Source: VAZQ01 sp963835165
Lineage (GTDB): Bacteria > Pseudomonadota > Alphaproteobacteria > Rhizobiales > Xanthobacteraceae
Assembly: GCA_963835165.1 (NCBI GenBank)
Contig: CAWIGD010000052.1
Location: 124,001 to 188,000, forward strand
Reading direction: 5' to 3'
Length of the DNA stretch: 64,000 nucleotides
Shown here: positions 54,691 through 63,738 of the stretch, piece by piece
Layout of the letters: every line of letters starts with the position of its first letter
Numbering within the stretch: position 1 is the stretch's first letter
The notes under the pieces: model-generated
What the model was told of the DNA's origin: nothing
The model's input: only the letters and a program-made list of their open reading frames with translations
Database searches by the model: none
Program-made: the position numbers and the translations under genes

Positions 54691-55101
54691 TCAGCCGGCG
54701 TGCTCCTCGAGCTCGACCAGCGCGCCGAGAAAATCGCCGGGATGGATAAACGCGATGCGCTCGCCGGCGACGTTGTGCTGCGGCTTGCCGCCGCCCAGCA
54801 CGCGCACGCCGTCCTGCGTCAGGCCGCGCACGGTGTCCTCGACGTCGTCGACGCCGAGACAGAAGTGGTGAATGCCGCCCTTCGGATTGCGTTCCAGAAA
54901 TTTGGCGACCGGTGAGTCCGGCCGCGACGGTTCGATCAGCTCGATCCTGGCGGTGCCGAGCTGGACGTATGCGAGGCGCACGCCCTGGTCGGCGTTCAGC
55001 ATGCGCGGTCCGACGTTGAGCCCGTAGGTCTCACGAAGTCGCCGCGCCGCCGTCTCGATATCGGGCACGACGATGGAAACGTGGTTCAGACCGGTGATCA
55101 T
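54691..55101 (-). CDS. VOC family protein, methylmalonyl-CoA epimerase-like
   Basis: 136 residues. MITGLNHVSIVVPDIETAAR, then IELIEPSRPDSPVAKFLERN, GGIHHFCLGVDD and a terminal GALVELEEH give the two beta-alpha-beta-beta-beta units and metal ligands (His7, His, Glu) of the epimerase group. It ends 12 bases from the convergent aminotransferase stop. With the CaiB and crotonase-like genes upstream it forms a CoA-thioester cluster, so a role on an acyl-CoA is likely, though not necessarily methylmalonyl-CoA. Confidence 0.87.
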   Translation of the reverse strand: MITGLNHVSIVVPDIETAARRLRETYGLNVGPRMLNADQGVRLAYVQLGTARIELIEPSRPDSPVAKFLERNPKGGIHHFCLGVDDVEDTVRGLTQDGVRVLGGGKPQHNVAGERIAFIHPGDFLGALVELEEHAG

Positions 55102-55134
55102 GGCGCTACCTTCGCGGCTGGGCAGCTCTGCCCC

Positions 55135-56337
55135 TTAGATGACTTTCGCCTGCCGCAGCTCGGCGATCGCTTTTGCGTCGAGACCCAGTTCGCCCGCGAG
55201 GATCTCATCGCTGTGCTGGCCGAGGGTCGGCGGTGCGCGCCGCACCGAGCAGGCGGTGTCGGAGAATTTGAACGGAATCCCCAGCATCTTGAGGGCGCCG
55301 ATGGTGGAATGCTCGACCGTCTCGATCATGTCGCGGGCGACGGTGTGCGGATCATCGAGGGCGTCGGCCACCGAGTTGATCCTTCCGCAGGGAACCCCCA
55401 CCGCCTTGAGCTTGTCGAGCCAGGACTCGGCGCCGCCGTGCGAGAGCGCCTCGTTGATCAGGCCGTCGATCAGGTCGCGGTTCTCGACCCGGGCGCGGTT
55501 GCTGGTGAAGCGGGCGTCCTGTGCCCATTCCGGATGGCCCAGCACCTCGGCGGTGCGGGCGAACTGACGCTCGTTGCCGATCCCGATCGCGACCATGGCG
55601 TCGGCGGTCTGGTAGGTCGTGTAGGGCACGATGCTGGGATGGCCGTTGCCGAAGCGGCCGCCATTGCGGCCCGCGGTCAAGTAGTTGGAGGCGACGTTGA
55701 TGAGCATCGCGAGCGAGGTCTCGTACAGCGAGAGCTCGACCTTCTGGCCCTTGCCGGTGCGATGGCGCGCGTTGAGCGCCGCGAGGATGGAGTTGCTGGC
55801 GAGCATTCCGGTGCACACGTCGACGATGGCGACGCCGTACTTGGTCGGGGCGCCGTCGGGCGCGCCGCAGATGCTCATCAGCCCGGATTCGGCCTGCAGG
55901 ATGAAGTCGTAGCCGGGCAGCGCCGCCTTCGGTCCGGTCGATCCGTAGCCGGTGATTGAGCAGCGCACGAGGCGGGGCGCATGCTGCTCGAACCAGGCGT
56001 CGGTGAAGCCCCACTTCTCCAGCGTGCCGATTCTGAAATTGTCGATCAGGACGTCGGCTTTTTCCACCAGGCGGGCCAGGATTTTCTGGCCGGCCGGCAC
56101 CGCCATGTTGAGGGTGAGCGAGCGCTTGTTGCGATTGACGCCGATGAAATATGCCGCCTCGCCGGCGATGAAGGGCGGCCCCCAGCCGCGGGTGTCGTCG
56201 CCCTTGTCGGGAGGCTCGACCTTGATCACATCGGCACCCATGTCGCCAAGCATCATGGTGCAGAGCGGACCCGCCAGGATGCGGGTCAGATCGACCACTC
56301 GCATCCCCGCGAGCGGGCCATTGGCGGCATCGTTCAT
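55135..56337 (-). CDS. CaiB/BaiF family CoA-transferase (type III)
   Basis: 400 residues. LAGMRVVDLTRILAGPLCTM, KVEPPDKGDDTRGWGPPF and the catalytic Asp173 in VAIVDVCTGMLASN (Asp169 of formyl-CoA transferase) are present, as is the terminal RRAPPTLGQHSDEIL. The enzyme moves CoA between carboxylic acids and is typical of acid activation before beta-oxidation-like steps. It lies 33 bases upstream of the VOC gene and 15 bases downstream of the crotonase-like gene, all minus strand: one operon. Confidence 0.94.
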   Translation of the reverse strand: MNDAANGPLAGMRVVDLTRILAGPLCTMMLGDMGADVIKVEPPDKGDDTRGWGPPFIAGEAAYFIGVNRNKRSLTLNMAVPAGQKILARLVEKADVLIDNFRIGTLEKWGFTDAWFEQHAPRLVRCSITGYGSTGPKAALPGYDFILQAESGLMSICGAPDGAPTKYGVAIVDVCTGMLASNSILAALNARHRTGKGQKVELSLYETSLAMLINVASNYLTAGRNGGRFGNGHPSIVPYTTYQTADAMVAIGIGNERQFARTAEVLGHPEWAQDARFTSNRARVENRDLIDGLINEALSHGGAESWLDKLKAVGVPCGRINSVADALDDPHTVARDMIETVEHSTIGALKMLGIPFKFSDTACSVRRAPPTLGQHSDEILAGELGLDAKAIAELRQAKVI

Positions 56338-56352
56338 GGATTGCTTCCCGGG

Positions 56353-57258
56353 TTATTTCCTGCGCATCGAGGGCGGCGCGTTGAGATCCTGGGCACAGCC
56401 CTCGAGATAGTCTTCGAGCGCGCGCTTGTTGCGCATGCGGAATTTCTGGAAGTCGGGTTTGCGGCCTGCGAGGAACGCGTCCATGCCCTCAAGACTTTCC
56501 TCCGAGCCCCAGACATGGGCGAGCAGCTCCATGCCGTGCTGCCAGGATGCATAGAGGAGATCGGACTCGAAGTTCAGGCTTTTCTTGGTCATGCGCAGGG
56601 TCTGCGGGCTGTGACCCTTGATGGTCTCGCACCACGTCAAGGTCTCTTTGAGGAGCTCGCTCTGCGGCACGCATTTGTTGATGAGGCCGATCTCCACCGC
56701 TTCCTTCGCGCTGAAGCGGCGGGCGCAGAAGATCATCTCGCGCGCGAGCCGCTCGCCGATGATGCGCGGCAGATATTGCGTCGCGCCCACGGTCGGGCAG
56801 GCGCCGACGCGTGCGCCGGTCTGGCCCAGCACCGCGTTCTCGGAGGCAATGACCAGATCGCACCACAGGGCGAGCTCGTGGCCGCCGCCCATGCACCAGC
56901 CGTTGACCATGGCGATGACCGGAATCGGCAGGCCGCGGATGGTCATGGCCAGACCCTGCATGCGGTCGTTCCACATGGCGCCGTTGACGAAGGTGAGCCG
57001 CTTCATGGCGTAGAAGTCGCCGCCGGCGGAAAACGCCTTGTCGCCGGCGCCGGTCACGACCGCGCAGGCGATGGAGGGATCCTCGCGGGTGGATTTCAGC
57101 GCGTCGATGAGCTCGTCGAGGGTCTGCTCGCGAAACGCGTTGAGCACGCGCGGCCGGTTGATGGTCGCCCAGGCGACCTGGTCCTTCACCTGGTAGAGAA
57201 TGTCGTTGTATTGCCGCTTGGTCGCGCTGCGTTTCTTGGCCGCGGGCTTCTTCGCCAT
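56353..57258 (-). CDS. crotonase superfamily protein, MenB/BadI-like
   Basis: 301 residues with a Lys/Ala-rich N-terminal tail (MAKKPAAKKRSATKRQ). The core reads DQVAWATINRPRVLNAFREQ, close to MenB and to BadI of anaerobic benzoate degradation. The oxyanion segments are GDKAFSAGGDF and NGWCMGGGHELAL. In the active-site strand GQTGARVGACPTVG the crotonase Glu is replaced by Gly, as in MenB/BadI, and the MenB Asp position is Pro. Function could be hydrolysis or isomerisation of a cyclic or branched acyl-CoA; the sequence does not decide. First gene of the CoA-thioester operon. Confidence 0.85.
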   Translation of the reverse strand: MAKKPAAKKRSATKRQYNDILYQVKDQVAWATINRPRVLNAFREQTLDELIDALKSTREDPSIACAVVTGAGDKAFSAGGDFYAMKRLTFVNGAMWNDRMQGLAMTIRGLPIPVIAMVNGWCMGGGHELALWCDLVIASENAVLGQTGARVGACPTVGATQYLPRIIGERLAREMIFCARRFSAKEAVEIGLINKCVPQSELLKETLTWCETIKGHSPQTLRMTKKSLNFESDLLYASWQHGMELLAHVWGSEESLEGMDAFLAGRKPDFQKFRMRNKRALEDYLEGCAQDLNAPPSMRRK

Positions 57259-57390
57259 GTTTCCTCACCGTGTTGCTCTCATCGGCGGGGGATCTCGCCC
57301 GAGCGCGCTTTCTGGCATCATAGGCGCGGCGCGTCGGTACGGGCAAGTTCGCGCCCCGGCCGGTCACGGCGAACGAAGGAGATGAGTGCA

Positions 57391-57873
57391 ATGCAGGATC
57401 TGATCGCGCGCGCCGAGAAGGTCGCGCGTCGCCTGAAGGACCGGGGCGAGACCATCGTGGTGGCGGAATCCTCGACCGGCGGCCTGGTGTCGGCGGCGCT
57501 GCTGGCCTTGCCCGGCGCGTCCGCCTACTTTCTCGGTGGCGCCGTCGTCTATACCCAGGTTGCCCGGCGGGCCCTGCTGGACCTTCCGGATATTGCTGCG
57601 CTCGGCATGCGCGCCTCGACCGAGCCCTATGCGCGGCTGTTGGCGCAAACGGCGCGGCAACGCTTCGCGGCGAGCTGGGCCTTGGCCGAGAGCGGAGCGA
57701 CCGGGCCGAGCGGCAATCGATATGGCGATGCGCCCGGCCACAGCTGCATCGCCGTGGCCGGACCGACCGAGCGGTCGATCACGCTCGAAACCGGGAGCGC
57801 GGACCGCGTCGCCAACATGCGCGCCTTCGGCGCCGCGGCACTCGACCTGCTGCTGGATGTGCTGGCGAAATGA
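57391..57873 (+). CDS. CinA C-terminal family protein (nicotinamide-nucleotide amidase PncC-like)
   Basis: 160 residues, the stand-alone CinA-C length. TIVVAESSTGGLVSAALLAL, YFLGGAVVYT, AESGATGPSGNRYGDAPGH and a terminal hydrophobic helix match PncC. Family members deamidate NMN to nicotinate mononucleotide in the pyridine-nucleotide cycle. ATG 57391 is preferred to ATG 57382 because GAAGGAG is nine bases upstream. It is divergent from the crotonase-like gene and convergent with the kinase gene. Confidence 0.88.
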   Translation: MQDLIARAEKVARRLKDRGETIVVAESSTGGLVSAALLALPGASAYFLGGAVVYTQVARRALLDLPDIAALGMRASTEPYARLLAQTARQRFAASWALAESGATGPSGNRYGDAPGHSCIAVAGPTERSITLETGSADRVANMRAFGAAALDLLLDVLAK

Positions 57874-57902
57874 GCGCGACGTCCCGATGGAAACGACGTG
57901 GG

Positions 57903-59142
57903 TCAAGCCGTCGGTAGGGTGACGGTGAAGCAGCTGCCGCGCGCAGCGTCATAGACGACATCCCCGCCATGTCGCCGGGCGATCTGCTTCACCAGCGCCA
58001 GGCCAAGGCCGCTGCCCTTCGGGCCGGATCGGCCCGGAATGCGATAGAACATGGAGAACAGCCGCTCGCGCGCGCTTTCGTCGATGACGGGGCCATGGTC
58101 GGAGACCCGCAGGATGGCCTGATCATTCTGCCGGTCGACGGTGACCTCGATGGGAGGCCGGCCGTGAAGCTGCGCATTGTCGACGAGGTTGCGGATCATG
58201 CGGCGCAGCAGCGCCGGGTCCCCGTAGACGGTCACCGGCCGTGCTTCCACGGTGCAATCGTCGTAGCGCGCGCATTCCTCGGCCGCGAGTGCGGTGAGGT
58301 CGACGTTTTCACGAACGTCGGTCTGCTGGGTCGCATCGAGGCGGCTGAGCAGAAGGATTTCATCGACGAGCTGGTCGAGCTCGGCGATGTCCTTTTCGAG
58401 CTCCGCTCTGCGTTCGGGAGAACCCCCGGCGAGCTCGAGACCGAGCCTGATGCGTGTTAGCGGCGTCCTCAACTCATGCGACGCATTGGCGAGCAGCATC
58501 TTGTGCGCGTCGACCAGGCTCTCGATGCGAGCGGCGGCCTGGTTGAAGCTTTGCGCGAGCCGGGCGACCTCGTCGCGGCCTTCGACCTTGACCCGCGCGG
58601 CGCAGGTCGCCGGCCCCAAGCGACTCGACGCCGCGCTGGAGTCGCTCGAGCCGTCCGGTGAGCCGTCGGACCACGGGACGGGCGCCGAGCGCGACCACGA
58701 GCGCGATGGCGCCAAGGAATGCCGCGAGCATCAGCGCGCCCGGGCGCTGCCGCGACGGTATGCGTGCAACCAGCCGCCGGCCGTCCGGGAGCGGGATCGC
58801 GACCGCCGGTCCGCCCGCCGTGCGCAGCCACCCGCCGGTGCGGCCGCTGCGACCAGGAGCCGGAAGCGGCCGTCCCGCCGATGCCAAAGGCTCGTTGGTG
58901 CGGCTGAACAGCGCGAGGTCGGTGCCGATGCGCTCGGCCAGCCGTTCGATCGCCTCCTGCTGAGCCTGTGGGGACGCTTCTACGGGAGGAACGAGCTCGG
59001 CGATGATCTCACCCGCAACCTCGAACTGCTGACCGAAGGGAGGAAACGACGTGCTGAAATGCCAAAGCAAACCTGCCGTGATGACCACGAGGACCAGGCT
59101 TGCCACGATCGTGAAATAGACTTGCAGGTAAAGCCGTCTCAT
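57903..59142 (-). pseudogene. two-component sensor histidine kinase, frameshifted
   Basis: From ATG 59142 the frame gives a first helix (VYFTIVASLVLVVITAGLLW), a periplasmic sensor part, a second helix (GALMLAAFLGAIALVVALGA) and the start of HAMP (RRLTGRLERLQRGVESLGAG). It shifts near 58600 and continues VKVEGRDEVARLAQSFNQAA, the H-box LLANASHELRTPLTRIRLGL, NLVDNAQLHG and GSGLGLALVKQIARRHGG. One base restores about 413 residues. It is the third gene of a Spy-regulator-kinase operon of CpxA type and is probably intact in the organism. Confidence 0.85.
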
Positions 59143-59188
59143 CCAAGTCCATCCTCCCGGCGCAGGCGCGACAAAAATGCCGGCGCCC

Positions 59189-59875
59189 TCAGTCCTGGGC
59201 CTTGGCGAAAACATAGCCCGCGCCGCGGACCGTGATGACGCGCCGCGGCTTTTTTGGATCGTCCTCGATCGCGGCGCGAATGCGCGACACATGAACGTCG
59301 ATCGACCGGTCGAACGCATCCATCTGTTCACCTTTGATCAGGTCCATCAGGGCGTCACGCGACATGACGCGACCGGCGTGTTCGGCAAGCGTCAGCAACA
59401 AAGCGAATTGATACCCGGTGAGCGGACGCGGCGAGCCGTCGAGGCGCACCTCGCGTGATCCCCTATCGATCTCGATGCGGCCATAGCGCAGCACGTCGGT
59501 TCTGGGCGCGGCGTGGCGGCGGCGCAGGATCGCGCGCAGGCGGGCCAGCAGTTCGCGTGGCTCGAATGGTTTGGGCAGGTAGTCATCCGCGCCCATTTCG
59601 AGCCCGACGACGCGGTCCATCGGGTCGCCACGGGCGGTCAGCATCAAGATGGGGCTGTCGGAGCGTGCGCGGATCTGCCGACAGATGTCCAGGCCGTCGG
59701 CGTCCGGCAGCATGAGATCCAGGATCACGACATCTGCCGGCTCTCGCCCGTGCAACGCCAGTCCGCGGGTCCCGGTCTCGGCATGAACGACGTGAAAGCC
59801 CGCCTTGCCGAGGTACTCGCTGACCATCTCGGCAAGACGGGAATCATCTTCGATCAGGAGGACACGGTCACCCAC
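59189..59875 (-). CDS. OmpR family response regulator
   Basis: 228 residues. Receiver domain with phosphoacceptor D53 (VVILDLMLPDADG), acidic pair in LIEDD and K102 (YLPKPFEP); C-terminal winged helix with SRDALMDLIKGEQMDAFDRS, VHVSRIRAAI and RRVITVRGAGYVF. The start is GTG 59875. It lies 25 bases after the Spy-like gene and 46 bases before the kinase gene on the same strand, so the three form an envelope-stress or metal-response operon. Confidence 0.94.
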   Translation of the reverse strand: MGDRVLLIEDDSRLAEMVSEYLGKAGFHVVHAETGTRGLALHGREPADVVILDLMLPDADGLDICRQIRARSDSPILMLTARGDPMDRVVGLEMGADDYLPKPFEPRELLARLRAILRRRHAAPRTDVLRYGRIEIDRGSREVRLDGSPRPLTGYQFALLLTLAEHAGRVMSRDALMDLIKGEQMDAFDRSIDVHVSRIRAAIEDDPKKPRRVITVRGAGYVFAKAQD

Positions 59876-59900
59876 GATGATCCATCAATCCGGGGTCCCA

Positions 59901-60482
59901 TCAGCCATGATGCCAGGGCATCCATCGGCCGCGGTGCGCCATCCAGTCCGCGACTTTCCTGCGCTGCTCGGGGTTCAGCACTTCGGCGGCATCGGCCAGC
60001 GCCTGCGCGATGCGTTTGCTCGCGGTCTCCGCGAGCCCGAGCTGCTCGGCGCGCAGACGTTCGATTGCAGTACGATCGACGGTGGGCGCGGTCAAGAGCG
60101 TGACCGCCTGCGCGCGCGCGCCCTGCGCCTTCTCCTTCAGCGGCCGCAGATCGGCGACGGCGGCCTTGGCGATGTTCGCCAGCTTGACCTGTTGGTCCTG
60201 GGTTGCGTCGAGCTCGATCGCCATGTGCTTGGTCATGCGGTCGATCCGGTCGTCGATCTGCGCCGGGGTGAGCGGGCCGCCGAACATGCCGCCGCTGTGC
60301 CAGCTGATCCGATGCCAGCTGGCGCCTTGCCCGAACGCGCTCGACAGCATGCTTCCGCCGAGGCCGGCCAGGACCGCCACCGCGAGCAAGGCGATCAGGA
60401 ACGTGCCTCGTCGACCGTTTCCTTGGCGCGGGGACGCGGTCTGGTCCGGGTTCGGCGGCTTGGTATCGCTTTGGTCAACCAT
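59901..60482 (-). CDS. Spy/CpxP-like periplasmic protein (LTxxQ motifs)
   Basis: 193 residues. A cytoplasmic Pro-rich start, then one N-terminal helix (FLIALLAVAVLAGLGGSML) and a helical periplasmic body with LTPAQIDDRIDRM and LNPEQRRKVADWM, the two LTxxQ-like motifs of Spy/CpxP. It ends His-rich (MPWHHG). Such proteins are chaperones or sensors that tune a CpxA-type kinase, often for metal or envelope stress. First gene of the operon with the response regulator and kinase, so it likely feeds back on that kinase. Confidence 0.88.
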   Translation of the reverse strand: MVDQSDTKPPNPDQTASPRQGNGRRGTFLIALLAVAVLAGLGGSMLSSAFGQGASWHRISWHSGGMFGGPLTPAQIDDRIDRMTKHMAIELDATQDQQVKLANIAKAAVADLRPLKEKAQGARAQAVTLLTAPTVDRTAIERLRAEQLGLAETASKRIAQALADAAEVLNPEQRRKVADWMAHRGRWMPWHHG

Positions 60483-60657
60483 CGTGAGCTCCTCTGGCCG
60501 GTATGCCTGGGAGCGGCAAGTTAGGGGACGGTGTTTGCTCGTCCGTGTGGACTACGTAAAGTTTTGTAAAGTGTGGACCGCCAAAGGTTAGATAGGCCGC
60601 CGCGGACAGAGGGCTAAGGCTGGCCTCAGCGGCCCGATCAGGCTTGCGCGGGTGCGC

Positions 60658-61695
60658 TCAGCGCTTGCCCAGCCGCGCCACCGCGTAATCCACATATTGA
60701 TAGTCGATGACCTTGCCGAGGTCGGCGCGTCCCTGCTGCAGGCCGAGCTTGAGGAACCAGTCCTGATCGGCTTCGAGGCTCTTGATCTCCATTCGTCCGT
60801 TGGGATCGAAGCCGGTGGGCGCCATCTTGGCAAGCAGGGCGAGATCCTTGACCGCGGTGTGCTTGGCGAGGATCGCGTTGATGCCGTCGCGATCGGTCCC
60901 GTCGGTGACGGACTGGAGATAGGCGCGCGTCCCTTTGAGATATGCCGCCATCCATCGCTTGGCGGCCTCCGGCTGCTCCTGGCCGAATTTCTGGGAATAG
61001 ATGATCACTCCGTTCTGGCCGGTGAACGGGAGGAAATCCTCCATCCCCTTCCAGCGGACACCGACATTGCGGGCGGTCGCGAAGGTGATGAACGGCTCCA
61101 GCAGCGTGGCGCCGTCGATCGCCTTGTTGCCGAGCGCCGCAACCATCTCAGGCAATCCGAGCTCGATGAGCTCGACCTCGTTGGGCTCGATTCCCCCGAG
61201 TTCGAGCGCCTTTCCGAGCTGGGTGGTGCTGGAGACGCCTTTGCCCATGACGGCGAACTTGCGGCCCTTCAGATCCTTGAAGTCCCGGACGGTGCCCGCG
61301 AGGTCGCTGCGAATGACGATGGCGGCAAAGCCGAATCCCTGGGCGACCTGGCCCTTGTCCGCCACCAGCTTCATGACGATGCCGCGCGCGAACGCGTTGA
61401 ACAGAGCGGGCGTGACCGCCGAGCCGCTGACCTGCACCTCGCCGGTCGCGATCGCCGGGAGAATCTGGGGCGCGGCCTTGAATCCGACGATCTCGACGTC
61501 GAGCCCTTCGTCGGTGAAGTACCCCTTCTCCTGTGCGATGAAGATGCCGGCGTCGGAGACCGCGCCGATGGCGCCGACCTTGAGCGCCACGCGCGGATTG
61601 AGCGGCGCGGTCTGCGCCGACGCGGCCGGGGCTGCGATGGAGAGCGCGGCCGACAGGCCCGCGGCGAACGCGGCGCAGGCGAAACGAAAACGCAT
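60658..61695 (-). CDS. ABC substrate-binding protein, NitT/TauT (SsuA-like)
   Basis: 345 residues. Sec signal (FACAAFAAGLSAALSIAAPA) then VALKVGAIGAVSDAGIFIAQ, EGLDVEIVGFKAAPQILPAI and a DLKGRKFAVMGKGVSSTTQL segment typical of the sulfonate/nitrate/taurine receptor fold. ATG 61695 follows AAGGAGAG. No ATPase or permease of this type is adjacent, so it is another orphan receptor. It lies 83 bases downstream of the class II aldolase gene on the same strand. Confidence 0.9.
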   Translation of the reverse strand: MRFRFACAAFAAGLSAALSIAAPAASAQTAPLNPRVALKVGAIGAVSDAGIFIAQEKGYFTDEGLDVEIVGFKAAPQILPAIATGEVQVSGSAVTPALFNAFARGIVMKLVADKGQVAQGFGFAAIVIRSDLAGTVRDFKDLKGRKFAVMGKGVSSTTQLGKALELGGIEPNEVELIELGLPEMVAALGNKAIDGATLLEPFITFATARNVGVRWKGMEDFLPFTGQNGVIIYSQKFGQEQPEAAKRWMAAYLKGTRAYLQSVTDGTDRDGINAILAKHTAVKDLALLAKMAPTGFDPNGRMEIKSLEADQDWFLKLGLQQGRADLGKVIDYQYVDYAVARLGKR

Positions 61696-61778
61696 CGCAA
61701 CTCTCCTTGGTGTGGCCGTCGTTGCGGCCGGCAAGTTTGACCTTGCCCTGTTCGTGGATCCTTCCCGTGGGTGCGGCT

Positions 61779-62492
61779 CTAGCCTGTCGCCGATTCCGCG
61801 GCCGGAAGCGCGACCTTGCTCTCATAGTACGTCCACAGCAACTTGAAGAGGCGCGGATTGTATGTGCTCTCGGAGCAATCGCGGGCCTCGTCGGCGGACA
61901 GCGCGATGGCGCCGCCGATGATCTCGGCCTCCAGCTGCTTGGAGGCGTTTTCCTCCAGGAAGGTGCAGCCGAAGAACGCGGCTTCGGCGCTCTCGCCGAC
62001 CACGACGCTGCCATGGCCGCGCATCTGCACGGCGATCTTGTCGCCGAGCGCGCGCGAGAGATCGGCCGCCTGCGCGTCGTTGACCACGAGCCGCGGATTG
62101 TTCCAGGTCGGCACCCCGCCGTGCAGGAACGAGCCGTGCAGGAATACCGGCACCACGTCGTGACCGGCGATGCCGAGGACAGTCGCGTGCCGGGCATGCA
62201 GGTGTGCGATGCACATGCATTCCGGGCGATCGCGGTGAATGCGGGTATGGATCCGCCATTCCAGCGGGATGAGACCGCCGGGATGATGGACGATGTTGCC
62301 GTCGATATCGAATACGAAGATCTGGTCCGGCTGCACCGTCGCCTTGTCGGTGCCGCCGCCGGGGCTGAGCAGGACGCGGTTGGTGCCGGGCACGCGTACG
62401 GACACGTGTCCGAACATCCCGATCGTGCCCTGGTGATTGAGCATCCGCGTGAGGGTTGCCGTCTTGCGCCGCAATGTCGTCTCGTCGTCCAT
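61779..62492 (-). CDS. class II aldolase/adducin family protein
   Basis: 237 residues. Zinc ligands are in CIAHLHARHATVLGI (His-x-His) and MRGHGSVVVGES, with NRVLLSPGGGTDKATVQPDQ as substrate-loop block. The family cleaves or decarboxylates sugar-phosphate and hydroxy-acid substrates. ATG 62492 follows GAGGTG. It starts 16 bases after the acyl-CoA dehydrogenase stop, so the two are likely co-transcribed with the receptor gene that follows. Substrate not decided. Confidence 0.88.
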   Translation of the reverse strand: MDDETTLRRKTATLTRMLNHQGTIGMFGHVSVRVPGTNRVLLSPGGGTDKATVQPDQIFVFDIDGNIVHHPGGLIPLEWRIHTRIHRDRPECMCIAHLHARHATVLGIAGHDVVPVFLHGSFLHGGVPTWNNPRLVVNDAQAADLSRALGDKIAVQMRGHGSVVVGESAEAAFFGCTFLEENASKQLEAEIIGGAIALSADEARDCSESTYNPRLFKLLWTYYESKVALPAAESATG

Positions 62493-62508
62493 GAACACCT
62501 CGTCCACT

Positions 62509-63690
62509 CTAGAAATCGGACAGCCCGAATATTCCGTCCGGGACATCGGCTTCCATCAACCGCTTTCCGATCAGATCGCGCAACGTTTCGGAGGTGCCGC
62601 CGCCGAGGCTGCCGTAACGCGCGCCGCGATAGAGCCGCGACACCAGGTACTCGTCGGTGAAGCCGTAACCGCCGAAGACCTGCAAGGCGTCGCTGGTGAC
62701 GCGTACCGACATCTCGTTGCAATAGACCTTCGCGGTCGCCGCGAGCAGCGGATCGGGGAAAGGATCGGCGGTGGCGCAGGCGCGATAGAGCAGGCCGCGG
62801 CCGGCTTCGATATCGTGGTACATGGTCGCGAGCTTCCACCGCATGCCCTGGAATTCGCCGATCGGCCGGCCGAACGCCACGCGCTCGCGGGCATAGCGCA
62901 GCGCTTCGTCGAATGCGCCTTCGGCGAGCCCGAGCGAGATCGAAGGATTGAGGCAGCGCTGGGTGTTGAACGCCGACAGAAGCTTCTTGAAGCCGCCTTC
63001 GCCGAGCAGAAGGTTCTCCGCCGGCAATTCGCAATCCTCGAACCGCACTTCCTGCAGGTACTCGCCACCCATGGTGTGGAACTTGCCGGCGAGGACAAGG
63101 CCGGGCGTGCCTTTCTCGACCAGGACGCAGCCGATGCCGTCGCGTCCCGGCTGACCGTTGACCCGCGTGAACACGACGAAGGCGCCCGCTTCCTCGGCGC
63201 GGCTGACCAGCGTCTTCACGCCCTTGAGACGCAGCGTGTCGCCGCGCACGGTGGTGTTGGTGGTGTAGCTGGCGACGTCTGTTCCGGCCTGCGGCTCGGT
63301 CATGCAGATGGCGAGAATGCAGTCGCCCGTGCAGACCGAAGGCAGCAGGCGCCGCTTGATCGCCTCCGGCGCGTAGGTCGCGATGATGCGGGTCTGGACG
63401 CCGACTTCGCCCAGCACCGCCATGGCCGTGACATAGCAGCCCTTGGCGATTTCCTCGAGCACCAGCGCGGTGTCGAAGACGCCGAACGCGGCGCCGCCAT
63501 AGGCCTGCGGTACCGCCATCCCGAGCACACCGACTTTCGCCAGGCTTGCGATGTTCTCCCAGGGAAACGCGCCATTCATGTATTGCAGGCCGCGCGGCTT
63601 GAACTCGCTCTGGGTAAGGTCGCGCACGGTCGCGACGATGCGTCGCTGCTCGTCGGTGAGCTTGAATCGGAACGAGTCTTCCGCGCTCAT
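62509..63690 (-). CDS. acyl-CoA dehydrogenase family protein, catalytic Glu position altered
   Basis: 393 residues. LTDEQRRIVATVRDLTQSEF, ICMTEPQAGTDVASYTTNTT, RERVAFGRPIGEFQGMRWKL and QVFGGYGFTDEYLVSRLYR are family blocks. The usual C-terminal YEGTSE, whose Glu is the base in many members, reads LGGGTSETLRDLIGKRL, so that Glu is Gly. Some groups place the base elsewhere; others are not dehydrogenases. It probably acts on a short or branched acyl-CoA in the cytoplasm. It is followed by the class II aldolase gene and preceded by the dienelactone-hydrolase gene. Confidence 0.9.
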   Translation of the reverse strand: MSAEDSFRFKLTDEQRRIVATVRDLTQSEFKPRGLQYMNGAFPWENIASLAKVGVLGMAVPQAYGGAAFGVFDTALVLEEIAKGCYVTAMAVLGEVGVQTRIIATYAPEAIKRRLLPSVCTGDCILAICMTEPQAGTDVASYTTNTTVRGDTLRLKGVKTLVSRAEEAGAFVVFTRVNGQPGRDGIGCVLVEKGTPGLVLAGKFHTMGGEYLQEVRFEDCELPAENLLLGEGGFKKLLSAFNTQRCLNPSISLGLAEGAFDEALRYARERVAFGRPIGEFQGMRWKLATMYHDIEAGRGLLYRACATADPFPDPLLAATAKVYCNEMSVRVTSDALQVFGGYGFTDEYLVSRLYRGARYGSLGGGTSETLRDLIGKRLMEADVPDGIFGLSDF

Positions 63691-63738
63691 GCTGGCTTCA
63701 TCGGGCTGCCCCTGTCGGGCCAGTGGCCCGATCCGCCG

